A DNA stretch of 64,000 bases, from assembly GCA_032622095.1 (NCBI GenBank), contig CP136065.1, forward strand, positions 54,371,949 to 54,435,948, in the 5' to 3' direction. Below are positions 25,370 through 36,342 of this stretch, piece after piece. Source of the stretch: Siphonodentalium dalli. Lineage: Eukaryota > Mollusca > Scaphopoda > Gadilida > Siphonodentaliidae. Numbering within the stretch: position 1 is the stretch's first letter; each line of letters begins with the position of its first letter. A model generated the notes under the pieces. That model ran no database searches. It saw nothing but the letters and a program-made list of their open reading frames with translations, and was not told the DNA's origin. A program made the translations under genes and the position numbers.

Positions 25370-25560
25370 AATTGGTTTCGACATCAGAGACGTGGAAACT
25401 GGGGATGTCACTCCCACCCTACATTTTTACCAAAATTTCGACAGTTGAAAATTTCATGCCGAACATAGGTTTAAATTGTTCTGGTAGTTTGATTTGTCAA
25501 CCAGTATCTAGTGTGACTGTTCTCATATTTACTATTTTCAGTAATTTTCTTTAGACTGAA
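25370..25560 (+). repeat. Dispersed repeat (GAAATTTCATGC...CAACCAGTA family)
   Basis: Shares ATTTCATGCC...ACATAGG and TCAACCAGTA words and their order with about 30590-30670 and with both arms of the large palindrome (about 37180-37330 and 39110-39240). It is an unnamed dispersed repeat. Confidence 0.45.
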
Positions 25561-26274
25561 ATGGCCCATCGATCGCATGCAACATTTCCAACCTTAATGT
25601 CAGTTTGGAACATTTGAACACTTTGAGATATCAGTCAGAAAATTCCAACCAATGGAGTTTTAATTTCCTGGACTTATTCAACGGCGGGGTGTAGTAGGAA
25701 ATTCCAAGGTGGACCCCCCCCCCCCGCAACATACCTCTAACCACGTCCTTGGTCGTTATGAAAATGCGCTCATATAGGGCAGACAGTATATAGGTGGTGC
25801 ATTGACCCACACAGTCGCTTTCTAATCTGGTGAATTAGGTTTAGTGTCCAGATGGACCCCATATAACCGAGTCTAGACGATCAGCCATCAGCCATTATGG
25901 AAACTACACAAGTGGCACTCACCGGAACCGTGCGATCAATCAGAGTACGGATGGAAGAGACCCATCGATAATGCCAACATATTATGATCGTCTGCTTTTT
26001 TGTTTACATTGCCTTCAGGCAAACACTATTACCGTGTTTGGGAATTTGATGAGTGATTTCGCCGGAAAGTGTAGTTCCGGGGTTTCCAGGGATTCCTTGC
26101 AAGAGTCGTAATCGATAAGTGCAGTGGTGTGACATTTCAGGATAATAATTCGACCTTCGATGCATTATCCGGGTTATCCCTCCTGCCTTATAATGTGACA
26201 TGTTAGTAATTGCATCCCAGTTGTGTCTGGTCAGTATGACCAACTAGGTTTCAAATAAAGGTCTACACAATATC
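25561..26274. other. No gene seen
   Basis: Contains a C12 run (25714-25725) inside a block that resembles 28380-28440 and 37390-37440 (GGGGTGTAGT...CCACGTCC), so it is partly old repeat. The 79-codon minus frame at 26004-26243 has no recognisable motif. Confidence 0.45.
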
Positions 26275-26445
26275 AGCCTGTTCTCGTGAAAATAAGCGCA
26301 ATACGGGTTTATTTTTAATGTCGAGATTTAGGCCCATATAGAGTGTATTTGAGGAAAAAATAGGCTCTATGTGAACGAAAACCTCGGCGTTCAAAATAAG
26401 CACATATAGTGCTTATTTCAATACGAAATAAGCCCATATTGGCAC
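26275..26445. repeat. Partial family F repeat
   Basis: Begins CCTGTTCTCGTGAAAATAAG like the TIR at 17775, followed by several AAATAAGCCCATAT / GCACATATAGTGCTTATTT inverted words. The right TIR is absent. Confidence 0.5.
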
Positions 26446-27419
26446 TATTTAATCTACTTTTTTTTCATGGACACGACTCCCCAGATTAACGCTCTTGATA
26501 ATGTGTTTTCACTGCTGTGGCCCGCGCCATTCAACGGAATAATGGGCATAAGCTCAATAAATGGGCTTGTTTCAGAACAAATAAGTCCAATTTTAACCTA
26601 TGTGAATATTTACGTCCATTTAACCTATTTGTATGAAGATATGTTAATTATTCATGGAAATACGAATTGATATAATTTGTCGCTTCAAAAGGAAACAAAA
26701 GACTCGCCACTTAAGACTGGTAAAACGAAAGTGCATGCATGTAGGATTGATACTCTTAAAGGTTGAACAAACTAATTGTTGGAAATGGACAATCTTTGAG
26801 AACATAACGTTGTCCTATATAGCCTTTATTCTTAAATTTTCTGGTCATTTTAAAAACTTGACACATACGCTTACCACCATGAGAACATGGCGCCTGCGAT
26901 TTTGAGGCACTGTTCACACATTACGCGGTGCCCAGGCAAGCGACCGTACTGAGTCATATCGGCATTTTGTTTTGATGTCACACAGCGATCAAGCGAGACG
27001 ATTCTTGCACACGATTGGTCTTAATTCTAATATATACACATTCCTTCTCGTCGGTTCCCAGTTGAGATGAACGTTACTCACACCACGAGCGAGCAGAGCA
27101 GAGCTTTAGTCTGATAACTTGTTGTTATATATATATAGTCTCGTCGGTAATGGGACACAAAAAAACAAACCACCGATACGGCATAAAGACGGTCGCGTTA
27201 GGCTGGTACAGCGTTGCGTGTGTGAACGGTACCTTATTTTAGATGGTGATAAAAACGCACCTAAAAGGCCCTACCCGTGCCGAAATATCAGGAGATGTGC
27301 ATGTTTTAGATACTCTCTCAAGTCTGCAACTCTGCATCGATCTCTGAACCAGTTCTGGGCCAAATTCGTCCTATCTCAATATTAATTGGCTCCCTGAACT
27401 ATTTCGTTTTTATTTTCAG
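26446..27419. other. No gene seen
   Basis: Open frames at 26467-26670, 26654-26905 and 27119-27385 lack recognisable motifs. The stretch around 26930-27120 is less AT-rich than its surroundings and could be regulatory or a first exon, but nothing specific supports that. Confidence 0.4.
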
Positions 27420-27488
27420 TATCAACGGAGAAACCAAGAGGCCTACACCAGGGAGTACGATATCAGGGAATGTCTGAATGATTACTGA
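27420..27488 (+). CDS. Possible alternative terminal exon of the glutamate receptor gene
   Basis: After a good acceptor (TTTTTATTTTCAG) a phase-0 frame of 22 codons ends in TGA: YQRRNQEAYTREYDIRECLN, DY. It could be joined to the phase-0 donor at 17749 and give a shorter, highly charged tail. AMPA receptors in other animals do have alternative tails, but this is inference from one splice site and one short frame. It could equally belong to another transcript or be chance. It lies 7.8 kb beyond the preferred terminal exon and poly(A) signal. Confidence 0.25.
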   Translation, partial: YQRRNQEAYTREYDIRECLNDY

Positions 27489-28900
27489 TAATATGACAGT
27501 ATATACTCAGAATGAGTCCAGTGACGTCTTTCTCTGTGGTCACATCGGTCTTCAGGTTAATCTTGTCAACATTCCAAGAAAACGTTAGCCGGAGCGATTT
27601 TATATATGATGTTGAGAGACAGACTGCAATAAGATCGTTGTCGCACACACACGACAAGTGGCGTGTTCACATGCAGGGGCAAGAAGATGTCTGTCTGGTA
27701 AAATGTAATAAAAACCTGACTCGTGGGCTTTTACCGATGGATGATTGGTTTGATCAGAAGGGAATTCGTACTGTGGCATCCAAGCGGTTTTCTCGTGGCA
27801 AACAACCTAAAGTCTGTATATTGTAGTATTGGACCGAGTATGTCATTTGTGCAGGGACGTCGCTATGTGGTATCCGTTGTGGGGGAGGTACCCAACTTGG
27901 AGTTTAAACGTACTGTACCCAGCTGATGCAGGCTGAAAATTTCCAAGTCTGAAAAATACATTTGCACGCCCCTTTGGTTGGAAATTAACAACTAATCGAA
28001 GATCAAACTATCGGAGCAATCAGACCTCCGTTTTCTTCTAAAATTTCAAACAAAGCATAACCCCTCTCCTACGATTATGCAGTTTCCATGTTCAAATTCC
28101 AAAGTGTTCGCATACCGGGCAGAACCATACGCGGCCTAATGGGCCCTGCACTCTCTCGGATAGCCAGTCAAGAACTGCTAATCAATTAAAAGAAAACAAA
28201 TCGAGGCATGGATAATTTGCATGTAGTTAGACCTCTAGAGATGTAGTATTTTGCGATGTTCTTCTCTCCGCTTGTGGCCAATCAAAATCGATTGAAAAAA
28301 TGTGATTTACCAGTTGGTAAATTCAAAGCCCATTTCGGTGGTGCAAATATAATGTTTGAACCTGGGAGTTTAACCTGGTTCAAGGGGGGGGTGTAATTTA
28401 GAATTCCAATGTGGACGTTCTTGTCAACGGAGACCCATTAGCCACGTCCCGCACACATATCCAGATAATACTTCAGCGGGAATGAGAACAGAACTATATG
28501 ACCCACATGTACTTCGAAACTGATATGGCCAATTTTAGGTGGTCAAATAAAGCAATTAGAAGAGCAACTAGATTATTTCCCAATCCTGACATTCACACGA
28601 AAACTTCTATATTATGCGAGAAAGAATATCCGCCAGCACCACCCTAATATCAATATGGGGTCAATAAATATTCAATTGGCGTAACCGCTCGTGTTTCTTA
28701 ATTAGATATATATCTTCATGTGTGGCAGAGTACGTACGTAATGAGTTCCAAAAATGAAAATAATATACTAAAGAAAAAAACACGAACATGTTAACATTAG
28801 TAGTATATATACATGTGTTACCTCAGATCGCCTGGTGTCTGATGTGTGTAACAAATAGAAAGGCAACGAAGAGACAACATATCACTCATACCTCTATATT
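27489..28900 (+). other. Mostly unassigned; one 104-codon frame
   Basis: A plus-strand frame at 27512-27826 includes HDKWRVHMQGQEDVCLVKCN and LLPMDDWFDQKGIRTVASKR, which look less random than their neighbours. I cannot assign them to a family. They could be a remnant of a transposase or a lost gene. The block 28340-28440 resembles the C-run repeat at 25690. Confidence 0.35.
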
Positions 28901-28902
28901 AA

Positions 28903-29158
28903 CCCTTCCATGACTAGGGCTTCTTGAAATTTTGGGGAAACCCCTGTGCCAATGCATTATGTTATATATGCTAGTCTCCTATAGGGAGCCTCGCATATAC
29001 AAGATAATGTATTGGCCTAACAATATTTACCTTGACCTTGCACGCCAGTGTCTTATCTTATATATGCCGTGCTCCCTACGGGAGACTCGCATATATACGA
29101 GAATGCACTGGCACATGATATTTAATGCTGAACCAGCGCAGCTCCCGTCATGAAAGGG
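28903..29158. mobile_element. TTAA-flanked hairpin MITE, family A, copy 1
   Basis: A 256-bp element with TTAA at 28899-28902 and 29159-29162, ends CCCTTCCATGAC and GTCATGAAAGGG. Inside are two successive hairpins built on CAATGCATT(C)T(C)TTATATATGC and its inverse, separated by CTAACAATATTTACCTTGAC. The features are those of piggyBac-type non-autonomous elements plus the internal hairpin cassettes shared with the copies listed below. Confidence 0.82.
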
Positions 29159-29456
29159 TTAAAGAATATCATATTTTGAGAGTATAATATTTAGAGATTC
29201 ACTGTCTGAGTTGACACCATAAAACTACCACAGGTGCATTTACTATACAACACAATAATTAGATCGTGACAATAAGCTCATTAAAGGCCAACTTAATTTT
29301 CTATGCCATAAATATGATTAAAATACTATAATTAATCACCATTTGAAACATCTGTGTCTCAGAATATGCCCATAGAGAAATAGAAAACAGCTGGAATCAT
29401 AGGAAGATTACACCGTTTTGGCTCCCAGAATGCAACATAATTCAAACTAAAGATGA

Positions 29457-29522
29457 ATTTTCAATGGAAGGGGAATAACTCTATCTTTAAGATATAGAGT
29501 TATTCCCCCTACATTGAAAATA
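29457..29522. repeat. Hairpin, 66 bp
   Basis: ATTTTCAATGGAAGGGGAAT, then AACTCTATCTT and the inverse AAGATATAGAGTTATTCCCC follow each other almost without a loop, ending TACATTGAAAAT. Possibly a small foldback element. Confidence 0.7.
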
Positions 29523-29783
29523 ATACACTTTTTACTACAATCAGGATGACTAAAACACGTTGGTAACTCAACAAAAACAACATGTTCACAGTTTATTACA
29601 CCGGATAAGTTGATATTACGATGTTTTGGAGCTTCCTCTTTCAAATGGTATATAATATGGCATATATTTTATATATGTGATCTGAGGGTTCGAAAATTAA
29701 GTGGGCCTTTAATACGAGGTTCTGATGGTCAGATATCGACTTTCGAGATTTGTCGCGCTAGCAAAAATTCCAAAGGTCGTCTC

Positions 29784-29885
29784 TTATAAAGAGCGTCCTT
29801 TCTTTCCTTTCCCCAAACCATAAGCTAATAAAGAGCGTCCTTTCTTCCTTTCCCCAAACCATAAGCTAATAAAGAGCGTTCTCAA
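29784..29885 (+). repeat. Short tandem block with AATAAAGAGCGT words
   Basis: Two tandem units of about 46 bp (AAAGAGCGTCCTTTCTTTCC, then TTTCCCCAAACCATAAGCTA) followed by a third AATAAAGAGCGTT. It is the same word as in family D MITEs and at 63559-63945. Confidence 0.7.
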
Positions 29886-30064
29886 TCGTGATCTTTTGAA
29901 GTAGTTTTCAACGTAAAACATATGAGTGATTGTGTAAGATTGTGTAAGAATACACATGATGGAGATTGCAAGTATATTCATTTTGTCTTTTGCCCAGTAA
30001 GATGAAAGTTACCTCAGGAAAGTTTGACTAAGTTGGTGTCAACTCAGAACGTGAATCTCTTAAA

Positions 30065-30255
30065 TGATGCACGGGTGTCTGTAACGCGCTCAGCTGCCCC
30101 CCCCCCCCCTTTGCACTGCGCCCATACGCCGCCTCTATATACGCGCCTGCTTCTAGTTAATGGTAAGGACCTGAAGCAGGCGCGTATACAGAAGCGGCAT
30201 GTAGGGATAGCGCAAAGGGGGACGGACAGAGGAGCGCATTACATGCCCCTGTGAT
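30065..30255. repeat. Foldback repeat of about 190 bp
   Basis: The outer arms are ACGGGTGTCTGTAACGCGCT at left against AGCGCATTACATGCCCCTGT at right. The inner arms are GCCTCTATATACGCGCCTGC against GCAGGCGCGTATACAGAAGC. Includes a C run near 30099-30110. Confidence 0.6.
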
Positions 30256-30589
30256 TGATGTTATATATAGATAATGATTGACATATTTATGAAATCTTCA
30301 TCGATTAAATGGGTTTCATCACACAGGGGCTCGGGGACATTTTGTAGCTATATGCATTGTAATAGTAATATACTTATACATGTAATGTTTCCGGGTTCCT
30401 GGTTGTTTTCATCTATAATTGTTATGTATGTATCATGTTAAGACAATCCAAATAATTCTGGTTTTTCTTATCTATCATTTCTTCTCTTTTCCGTATACAT
30501 GACACACTTTATATGAGTATTTGGGAACAAGAGTATGGCGACAGAGGATTTGGGAGGGGGTGTCTCACTCCAACTTTGGTCAATATTGT

Positions 30590-30770
30590 CAACAGTTTCA
30601 TGCCTGGCACAACATTAGTTGGGAATATCACACCTGAATAGGTAGTTAAAGTTTTATTTTCCAACCAGTAATTAGTGGGGAATTAGTTGTTTTTAGACAA
30701 TAGCAAATGTTATGGTAATTCAGCTGGACCAACACCACAACAAAATAGCAGGACCACTTGACCAGAGTTT
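30590..30770 (+). repeat. Dispersed repeat fragments
   Basis: GTTTCATGCCTGGCACAACA to TCCAACCAGTA matches the repeat at 25440-25510 and the arms of the large palindrome. It is followed by TAGCAGGACCACTTGACC, a family G end. Confidence 0.5.
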
Positions 30771-31105
30771 ACCCATCTTCTTACGTAATAGACTGGGCGT
30801 ATGTTACAGTGAACGTTATAAGGTCAGTACTGATTCACATGCAAATGAAATGTTTCATGCCTGTTCATGCTCATCGATGTGAATATCTTAGTGGTATTGA
30901 TAGAATTGAATTGAATTGAATGTTGGTTTATGGGTATATACTAAAGTATCACCATGTTATAAACTTATTTGACTAATAAAAAATCAAAATCAAACAATTG
31001 TTTGCTTGAAGCATAGAAAATGTATTTTGTGTGAGCTCAAATAGGTAGGAAGTGTACCATAATTAGTGGAATGAGGTTGTCGCCCCCCCCCCCCCAACCA
31101 TATAA

Positions 31106-31394
31106 GAAATGTGCAATGAAGCTGGATAAAGGACATAGTCACACAGAGTTCACACTTCAATATATACCATCTATTTCCATCACTTTTCTTGATAGTAATC
31201 TACCGAACAGCACCACATTAAGAGAAAACATCCCGATTGTCTGGCAGTGGACCGGTGGATACGAAATGTGCAATGAAGCTGGATAAAGGACACACTTCAA
31301 TATGTACCTTCTGTTTTCATCACTGTTCTTGATAGTAATCTACCAAACAGCACCCCATTAAGAGAAAACATCCCGATTGTCTGGCAGTGGATCG
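31106..31394 (+). repeat. Tandem duplication, 157-bp unit
   Basis: GAAATGTGCAATGAAGCTGG starts at 31106 and again at 31263. The following sequence through CATCCCGATTGTCTGGCAGT is repeated with about 25 bases missing in the second copy. Confidence 0.85.
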
Positions 31395-31605
31395 GATGCG
31401 ACACAATTGATCGGTGAAGGCCTGTCATGGGCATACTAGCGCCGGATAAGCGAGGTCACTTGGTCGCGGCCGTATTGGATTCATCCAGCTCCGTTCTGTG
31501 GTTTAAGAGATTCTTCCAGCCCGGTTCCGTGGTTTTAGTGCGACAGGTCAAAGTTTTGGTGTAGAATTACCATATATGGAGCTTTTGAATTATTCATGAC
31601 TTCTA

Positions 31606-32480
31606 GAGGAGCGGCCAAATGCCAAAAGTGGTCGGATACCCCTACCCTCGGTAGAACAAGTTGAAATCAACTTTTTCTGGAAGGTAAATCTATATCATTT
31701 ATGAAAATGATTCTTGGCCTTGCCGGAATTGGTGGCAGCTATGTATGGTAAGACCATTTGTGAAGGTACCCTACCGAAAAATTAGTCTGTTTTCAACGGT
31801 GGACCAGCTATACACAATTGGTTAAAAGTTAAGCACATCACCAAAAACAGAACGTTCTATCTGTTATTATGGGGTACATGGTGATACTAGATTGGAACGT
31901 TCTTATTTTTTCTGGTTTGTTTGAGATTTCACGACGGCATTGTAGAGAATGTAACGTTATGCGTCAAAACATCATGACGATTCAGAGAAACTGTCGCCCG
32001 TCAACTCTGTACAAAACTAGCACGCTCAACTTAGCTTAACATGTCATATATGTTTGGAAAGACTGAAGTATTTGCTACCGGGGGTATTAACTTTATTATC
32101 GTAACCCCACAAAGTTTGTAATGATAGGCAATAACTTAACCCTCCCCTCAATGTCATAAAAAGCTGAGTATAGCCATCGCCGGGGATTGGATCCCAGAAT
32201 GATAGAATAATGCGTAGTATTTGCTTTTATTTAGTGTAGAACACACATAACAAGTGTAAAATGTGAATTTCCAACCATATTCACCATTAGAAGAGTATAA
32301 AAATCCAAGATGGCGTCCAATATGGCGGTCAGTTTTTATTTTAAGACTTTGTGAAGCGACATACGAAAAATCCCGAAAAGGAACGTCCCCAGTGGTAAAA
32401 TCTATATTATTGTAATGATTACATAGAATAACATTTCATATAAAACATTAATTTGACCATTAGTACATCTTTTCAATTGG
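31606..32480 (+). repeat. Left terminal inverted repeat of the large element
   Basis: Matches 40085-41020 in inverse orientation. Landmarks in order are CCTTGCCGGAATTGGTGGCA, AAAACAGAACGTTCTATCTG, CAACTCTGTACAAAACTAGC and CAAGATGGCGTCCAATATGG. Confidence 0.8.
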
Positions 32481-33130
32481 TAAACAAATAGGTAAAAATG
32501 TATACCTCCATCCAATGTCGTAAAATTCGAAATAAAGTTATCGCCTGGGATTGGAACCACGAGTGATAGCATTATGCGCAGTATTTTGTTTTATTTAATG
32601 TAAAACATACATACGAAGTGACAGGTATGCATTTCCATCCATATTCACTATTAGAAGAGTGTGAAACAGCAAGATGGCGTCCAATATGGCGTCCAATTTT
32701 AATTGTACCAATTAGCGAACGGACATACGAACGAACTATAAAGGGGACGTCCCCTGTGGCATATTGTATACCATTGAAGTGACTACATAGACGATAGTTC
32801 ACTTGGTACAGTAGTTTCACCATTAGTCCATCTTATCAGTTCGAGAATTAGTAAACAAAAACTTAACCACCACCCAGTCACAAACGTCCACATAATGGCG
32901 TCACTTGTGACTATAGTCCAGAATGCAAAGAATTAAGCAAATCGTTCGGAAATACTTTGTGTTGAATGTGTTGAATACAACGAAGAAACATAAAATGTTT
33001 AATTTGCATCCACATCTGGTCTTAGGAAACAACCAAAATCCAAGATGACGCACAACATGATGGCTAATTCTAATGTCAACACGCTGCGAACAATGAATAC
33101 GAAAGCCGGTCAAAATGTATCATATGGCAG
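32150..33130 (+). repeat. Head-to-tail blocks of about 370 bp
   Basis: Successive blocks each carry an ATGTCATAAAA-like start, TTGGAWCCCAGAATGATAG, CAAGATGGCGTCCA and a GGGACGTCCCC-like word, near 32150, 32510 and 32880. The third block is more diverged. They extend inward from the left TIR. Confidence 0.65.
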
Positions 33131-35339
33131 GTTTCAAATGTCACACCCTTAGCTATGACGCAGGTGTGACGCCAGGATTAATACTGGATGGAAATTTGCA
33201 TTTGTTGAATGTTTAGGTTGTTTTGTTTAGCAATTATCAGGAACTTTATATCAAATATTTGGAGAAAGACAAACCAACCAAAATAAAAAACACTTAGCGA
33301 AATTCCGAGAATGACTTAAATAGTTTAATTTGCCGGATCGTGTATCGTGTATCGATCTCCAATGCGCATTTGACCATTGTTTGACACATTTGATGTCATT
33401 TTGAGACGTTAGGTAAGTAAAGCATTAACAATATGTAGACAACTGGTAATAATAGAGGATGGTCATTAACCGTTACAAATAATCACGCACTCGATGCGGT
33501 ACGAAGTGATGATGTAATGGTCAATGCTAACATATGACTATCATTAATATATTTGTGACATTCTTGAATGTGCAGCCCACCTTAACATGTCCTTTTGAAT
33601 GTCCACCAACATTTTCAGAGAGCCTTGCGACAGTTTTGGCCAAATGAAACATTGAATAACAGAATCACCATGTGCTGTTATATTATATGCAGTAACGCAA
33701 AAAAAAATGGCATACATTTTGAAATCCAGCAAATAAGATATCTCATCGATCTCTGGTTTTGGCAAAGTGGGATATGAGTCCACGAGCAATCAGTGTTCAC
33801 ACATCATAGTCATTGCTTATTAACGTAACACGAGATTCATCATCGCACACACACAGAAAATGATCTTTAATGACATAGCATGGGACCACAATGTCCATTT
33901 AATGTAATCCGCGTAAAAATAGGTTATAAAAAGGCATTATAGTGATCGAGAGGTTACTGCTTTGTACAATCGTCCACGTTTCGGCTCATAGCCAAATAAG
34001 AGAACAATGCCGCATACATATACATATAAGTTCTCGCCATATGTTGCTTGATGTGTATGTTCTTCTGTACATTGCTATTTTAGTCTCGACTCATATGTGA
34101 GTTAAATTGTTGTGAATGTCAATATGATTCATATATGTTGCGAACAGAAGATATTGAGTTTTCGGGCCAGACTAATTGAAATTGAATCTTCTATATCTCG
34201 GGCGGATATCATATCTGTATTAGTTCTTATGGACGTGGGTCCGGACTACATGTATAGTAATATCTCCAATGCTAATACATTTTATTGATACATAGGTGAT
34301 AGTGCGATAATCTCCACTGAATATGCACGTTGGTGTTGCATTTATGATTGCCGTTAGATTATAATCATAATCACGCAACACACTAGCAAACCAGAATGTC
34401 ACTAAAAAGTTGTGTTATCCACGGTTCTTTTGAGTTTGGTGTCATTTGAAGTGGATAAAATGGTGAGTAATGAAGAACTGGAGGCTAGTAGCAAATATAA
34501 ACACAATTGAAATGGCAACATGCATAAGGCAATTCACAATAAACAGTAGTCATTAGTCTTGATATATAGATTCAGGTTGTGTGTATGGTTTGGTCTATGG
34601 CGATTTGGGCCATATCACGACATACATTGTATTCTTATGGGTGGCGGAAAGACAGCGCCGATCTTACCGCGGAATCAATATATTCAGTCCATACATAAGC
34701 CGCCTACCCCCAAACTGGCAGAGATAGTCTAAAGTTATTTTCAACATGGACCTCGTATCAGTGTTGCTGATCGGGATTCATAACACCTTCGTCGTCGATC
34801 TATAGTGTTTTAGGACGATACAAGTAACTGAGTGTAAGTCAGAGTGATGTAATCAACTAAATATCACTGGCATATAGTGTTGTGTTCATGTTCACCCAGT
34901 AGAGTCATTTGCTTTTCTCAAGGAAAACTGGACATGCCATGCTCAAGTGCCCATTGCTGTAAATGAATAGGTTCACATTGTATGACTCATATTCAATGAA
35001 AATGTGGGAATTATAAATGTATTTCTCACATCCATCTGTCTCTATGTCTCTATAAACGTGTCGTCACTGGAGTCATGTTTGACCTTTAGTCACTGAACGT
35101 TAATTGAATGGTTGGCTATCAGAGCCATGTAGTTTTCATGATTGATAGAAGCAAATGTTGCTCATCTTTATGAAGATAACATATATGTTAATGTTATTCC
35201 ATTCGAAAATATTATTATTGAAAAGTTAACATATCGACTACCTGCACTAGAGCGAACAAACAAACCATTTGAACAGTTGTTGAAAACGTCTGGCACTTCA
35301 ACAACAAATCCAACGCAAAGCATCACAAAAGGACGTATC
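33131..35339. other. Interior of the large element, no gene seen
   Basis: About 2.2 kb of AT-rich sequence. Short frames at 33544-33789, 34220-34402 and 35142-35372 show no transposase motif. It may be filler typical of non-autonomous elements or remnants too old to recognise. Confidence 0.5.
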
Positions 35340-36339
35340 TTCTCTGGCTGTTGTACTTCTTCTCCAAATTGAAGTGACATCCATATTATAGGATGCCATC
35401 TTGTATTTTGAGATCCATCTGATAGCGAGTGTGGTTCTCACATAATTATGCCGAACAAAATGACATCTACAACTGCGCATTTGTTGTTTTATTCTTGATT
35501 ACGATTCTCAAAGGTACCTTTATGCGCAATGTTATAACTTTAGAGATGAGGAATTTTGAGTTTTGTGTTTGTTATTTCGCAAATTATAAGATAATTATGT
35601 TAATGACAGAACTACTATTTCATTCGACTAATGTAATGAAATGAATGTAATGAATCGCCACAATATATATACCCTTGGAGACGTCATTTGTCCTGTTTTT
35701 CCGTATATATGTTTTCACGAAGTGTTATAAATTCGAGACATTTAATAATGGAAACCCACATTGTAGCTAATATATCGCATAAGTAATACCATATGAGACG
35801 TTCTTTGTCCACATATCTTATTAGTTGTTCACAAAGTGTTGACATTAAACTTAACTGCCACGTTGGCCGTAATTGTGGCGCAATAGTGGATGTGACTTAA
35901 AACTTTTTGTTTCTCTATCGTACTCAGCACAAATGAAATCCAAAATGTATGCTCATTTCTTTTTGACCTGTACTACAATCTCCAGTGGCTCATTTGTGTG
36001 GAAGTTTGCGACTGTAGGGGCGGTTAAGTTTTTTTGTCTAATTATTTCATCAATTGATAATATGGATCAATGCTGAATCTAATGTTTGATATGAAATATT
36101 CTATATAGTCAGTACAATGATATATAATATACCACTGGGGACGTTCCTTATCTGAATTTGTCGTATGCCCGTTCACTAAGTCTTGAAATTAAATTGGCCG
36201 CCATATTGAACGCCATCTTGGATTATGATACTCTTCAAATAACAAATCTGGATGGCAATTTTCTCTTGCCAATTTGCATGTGTATTCTACATTAAATAAA
36301 ACAAAATACTGCACATTATGCGATCATTCGTTGCAATCC
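35340..36339 (-). repeat. Inverted blocks of the large element
   Basis: The block words appear in inverse orientation (for example GCCATCTTGTATTTTGAG near 35395 and CATATTGAACGCCATCTTGG near 36205). They end at the palindrome insertion point. The right-hand continuation of the last block resumes at 40073. Confidence 0.65.
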
Positions 36340-36342
36340 CTG

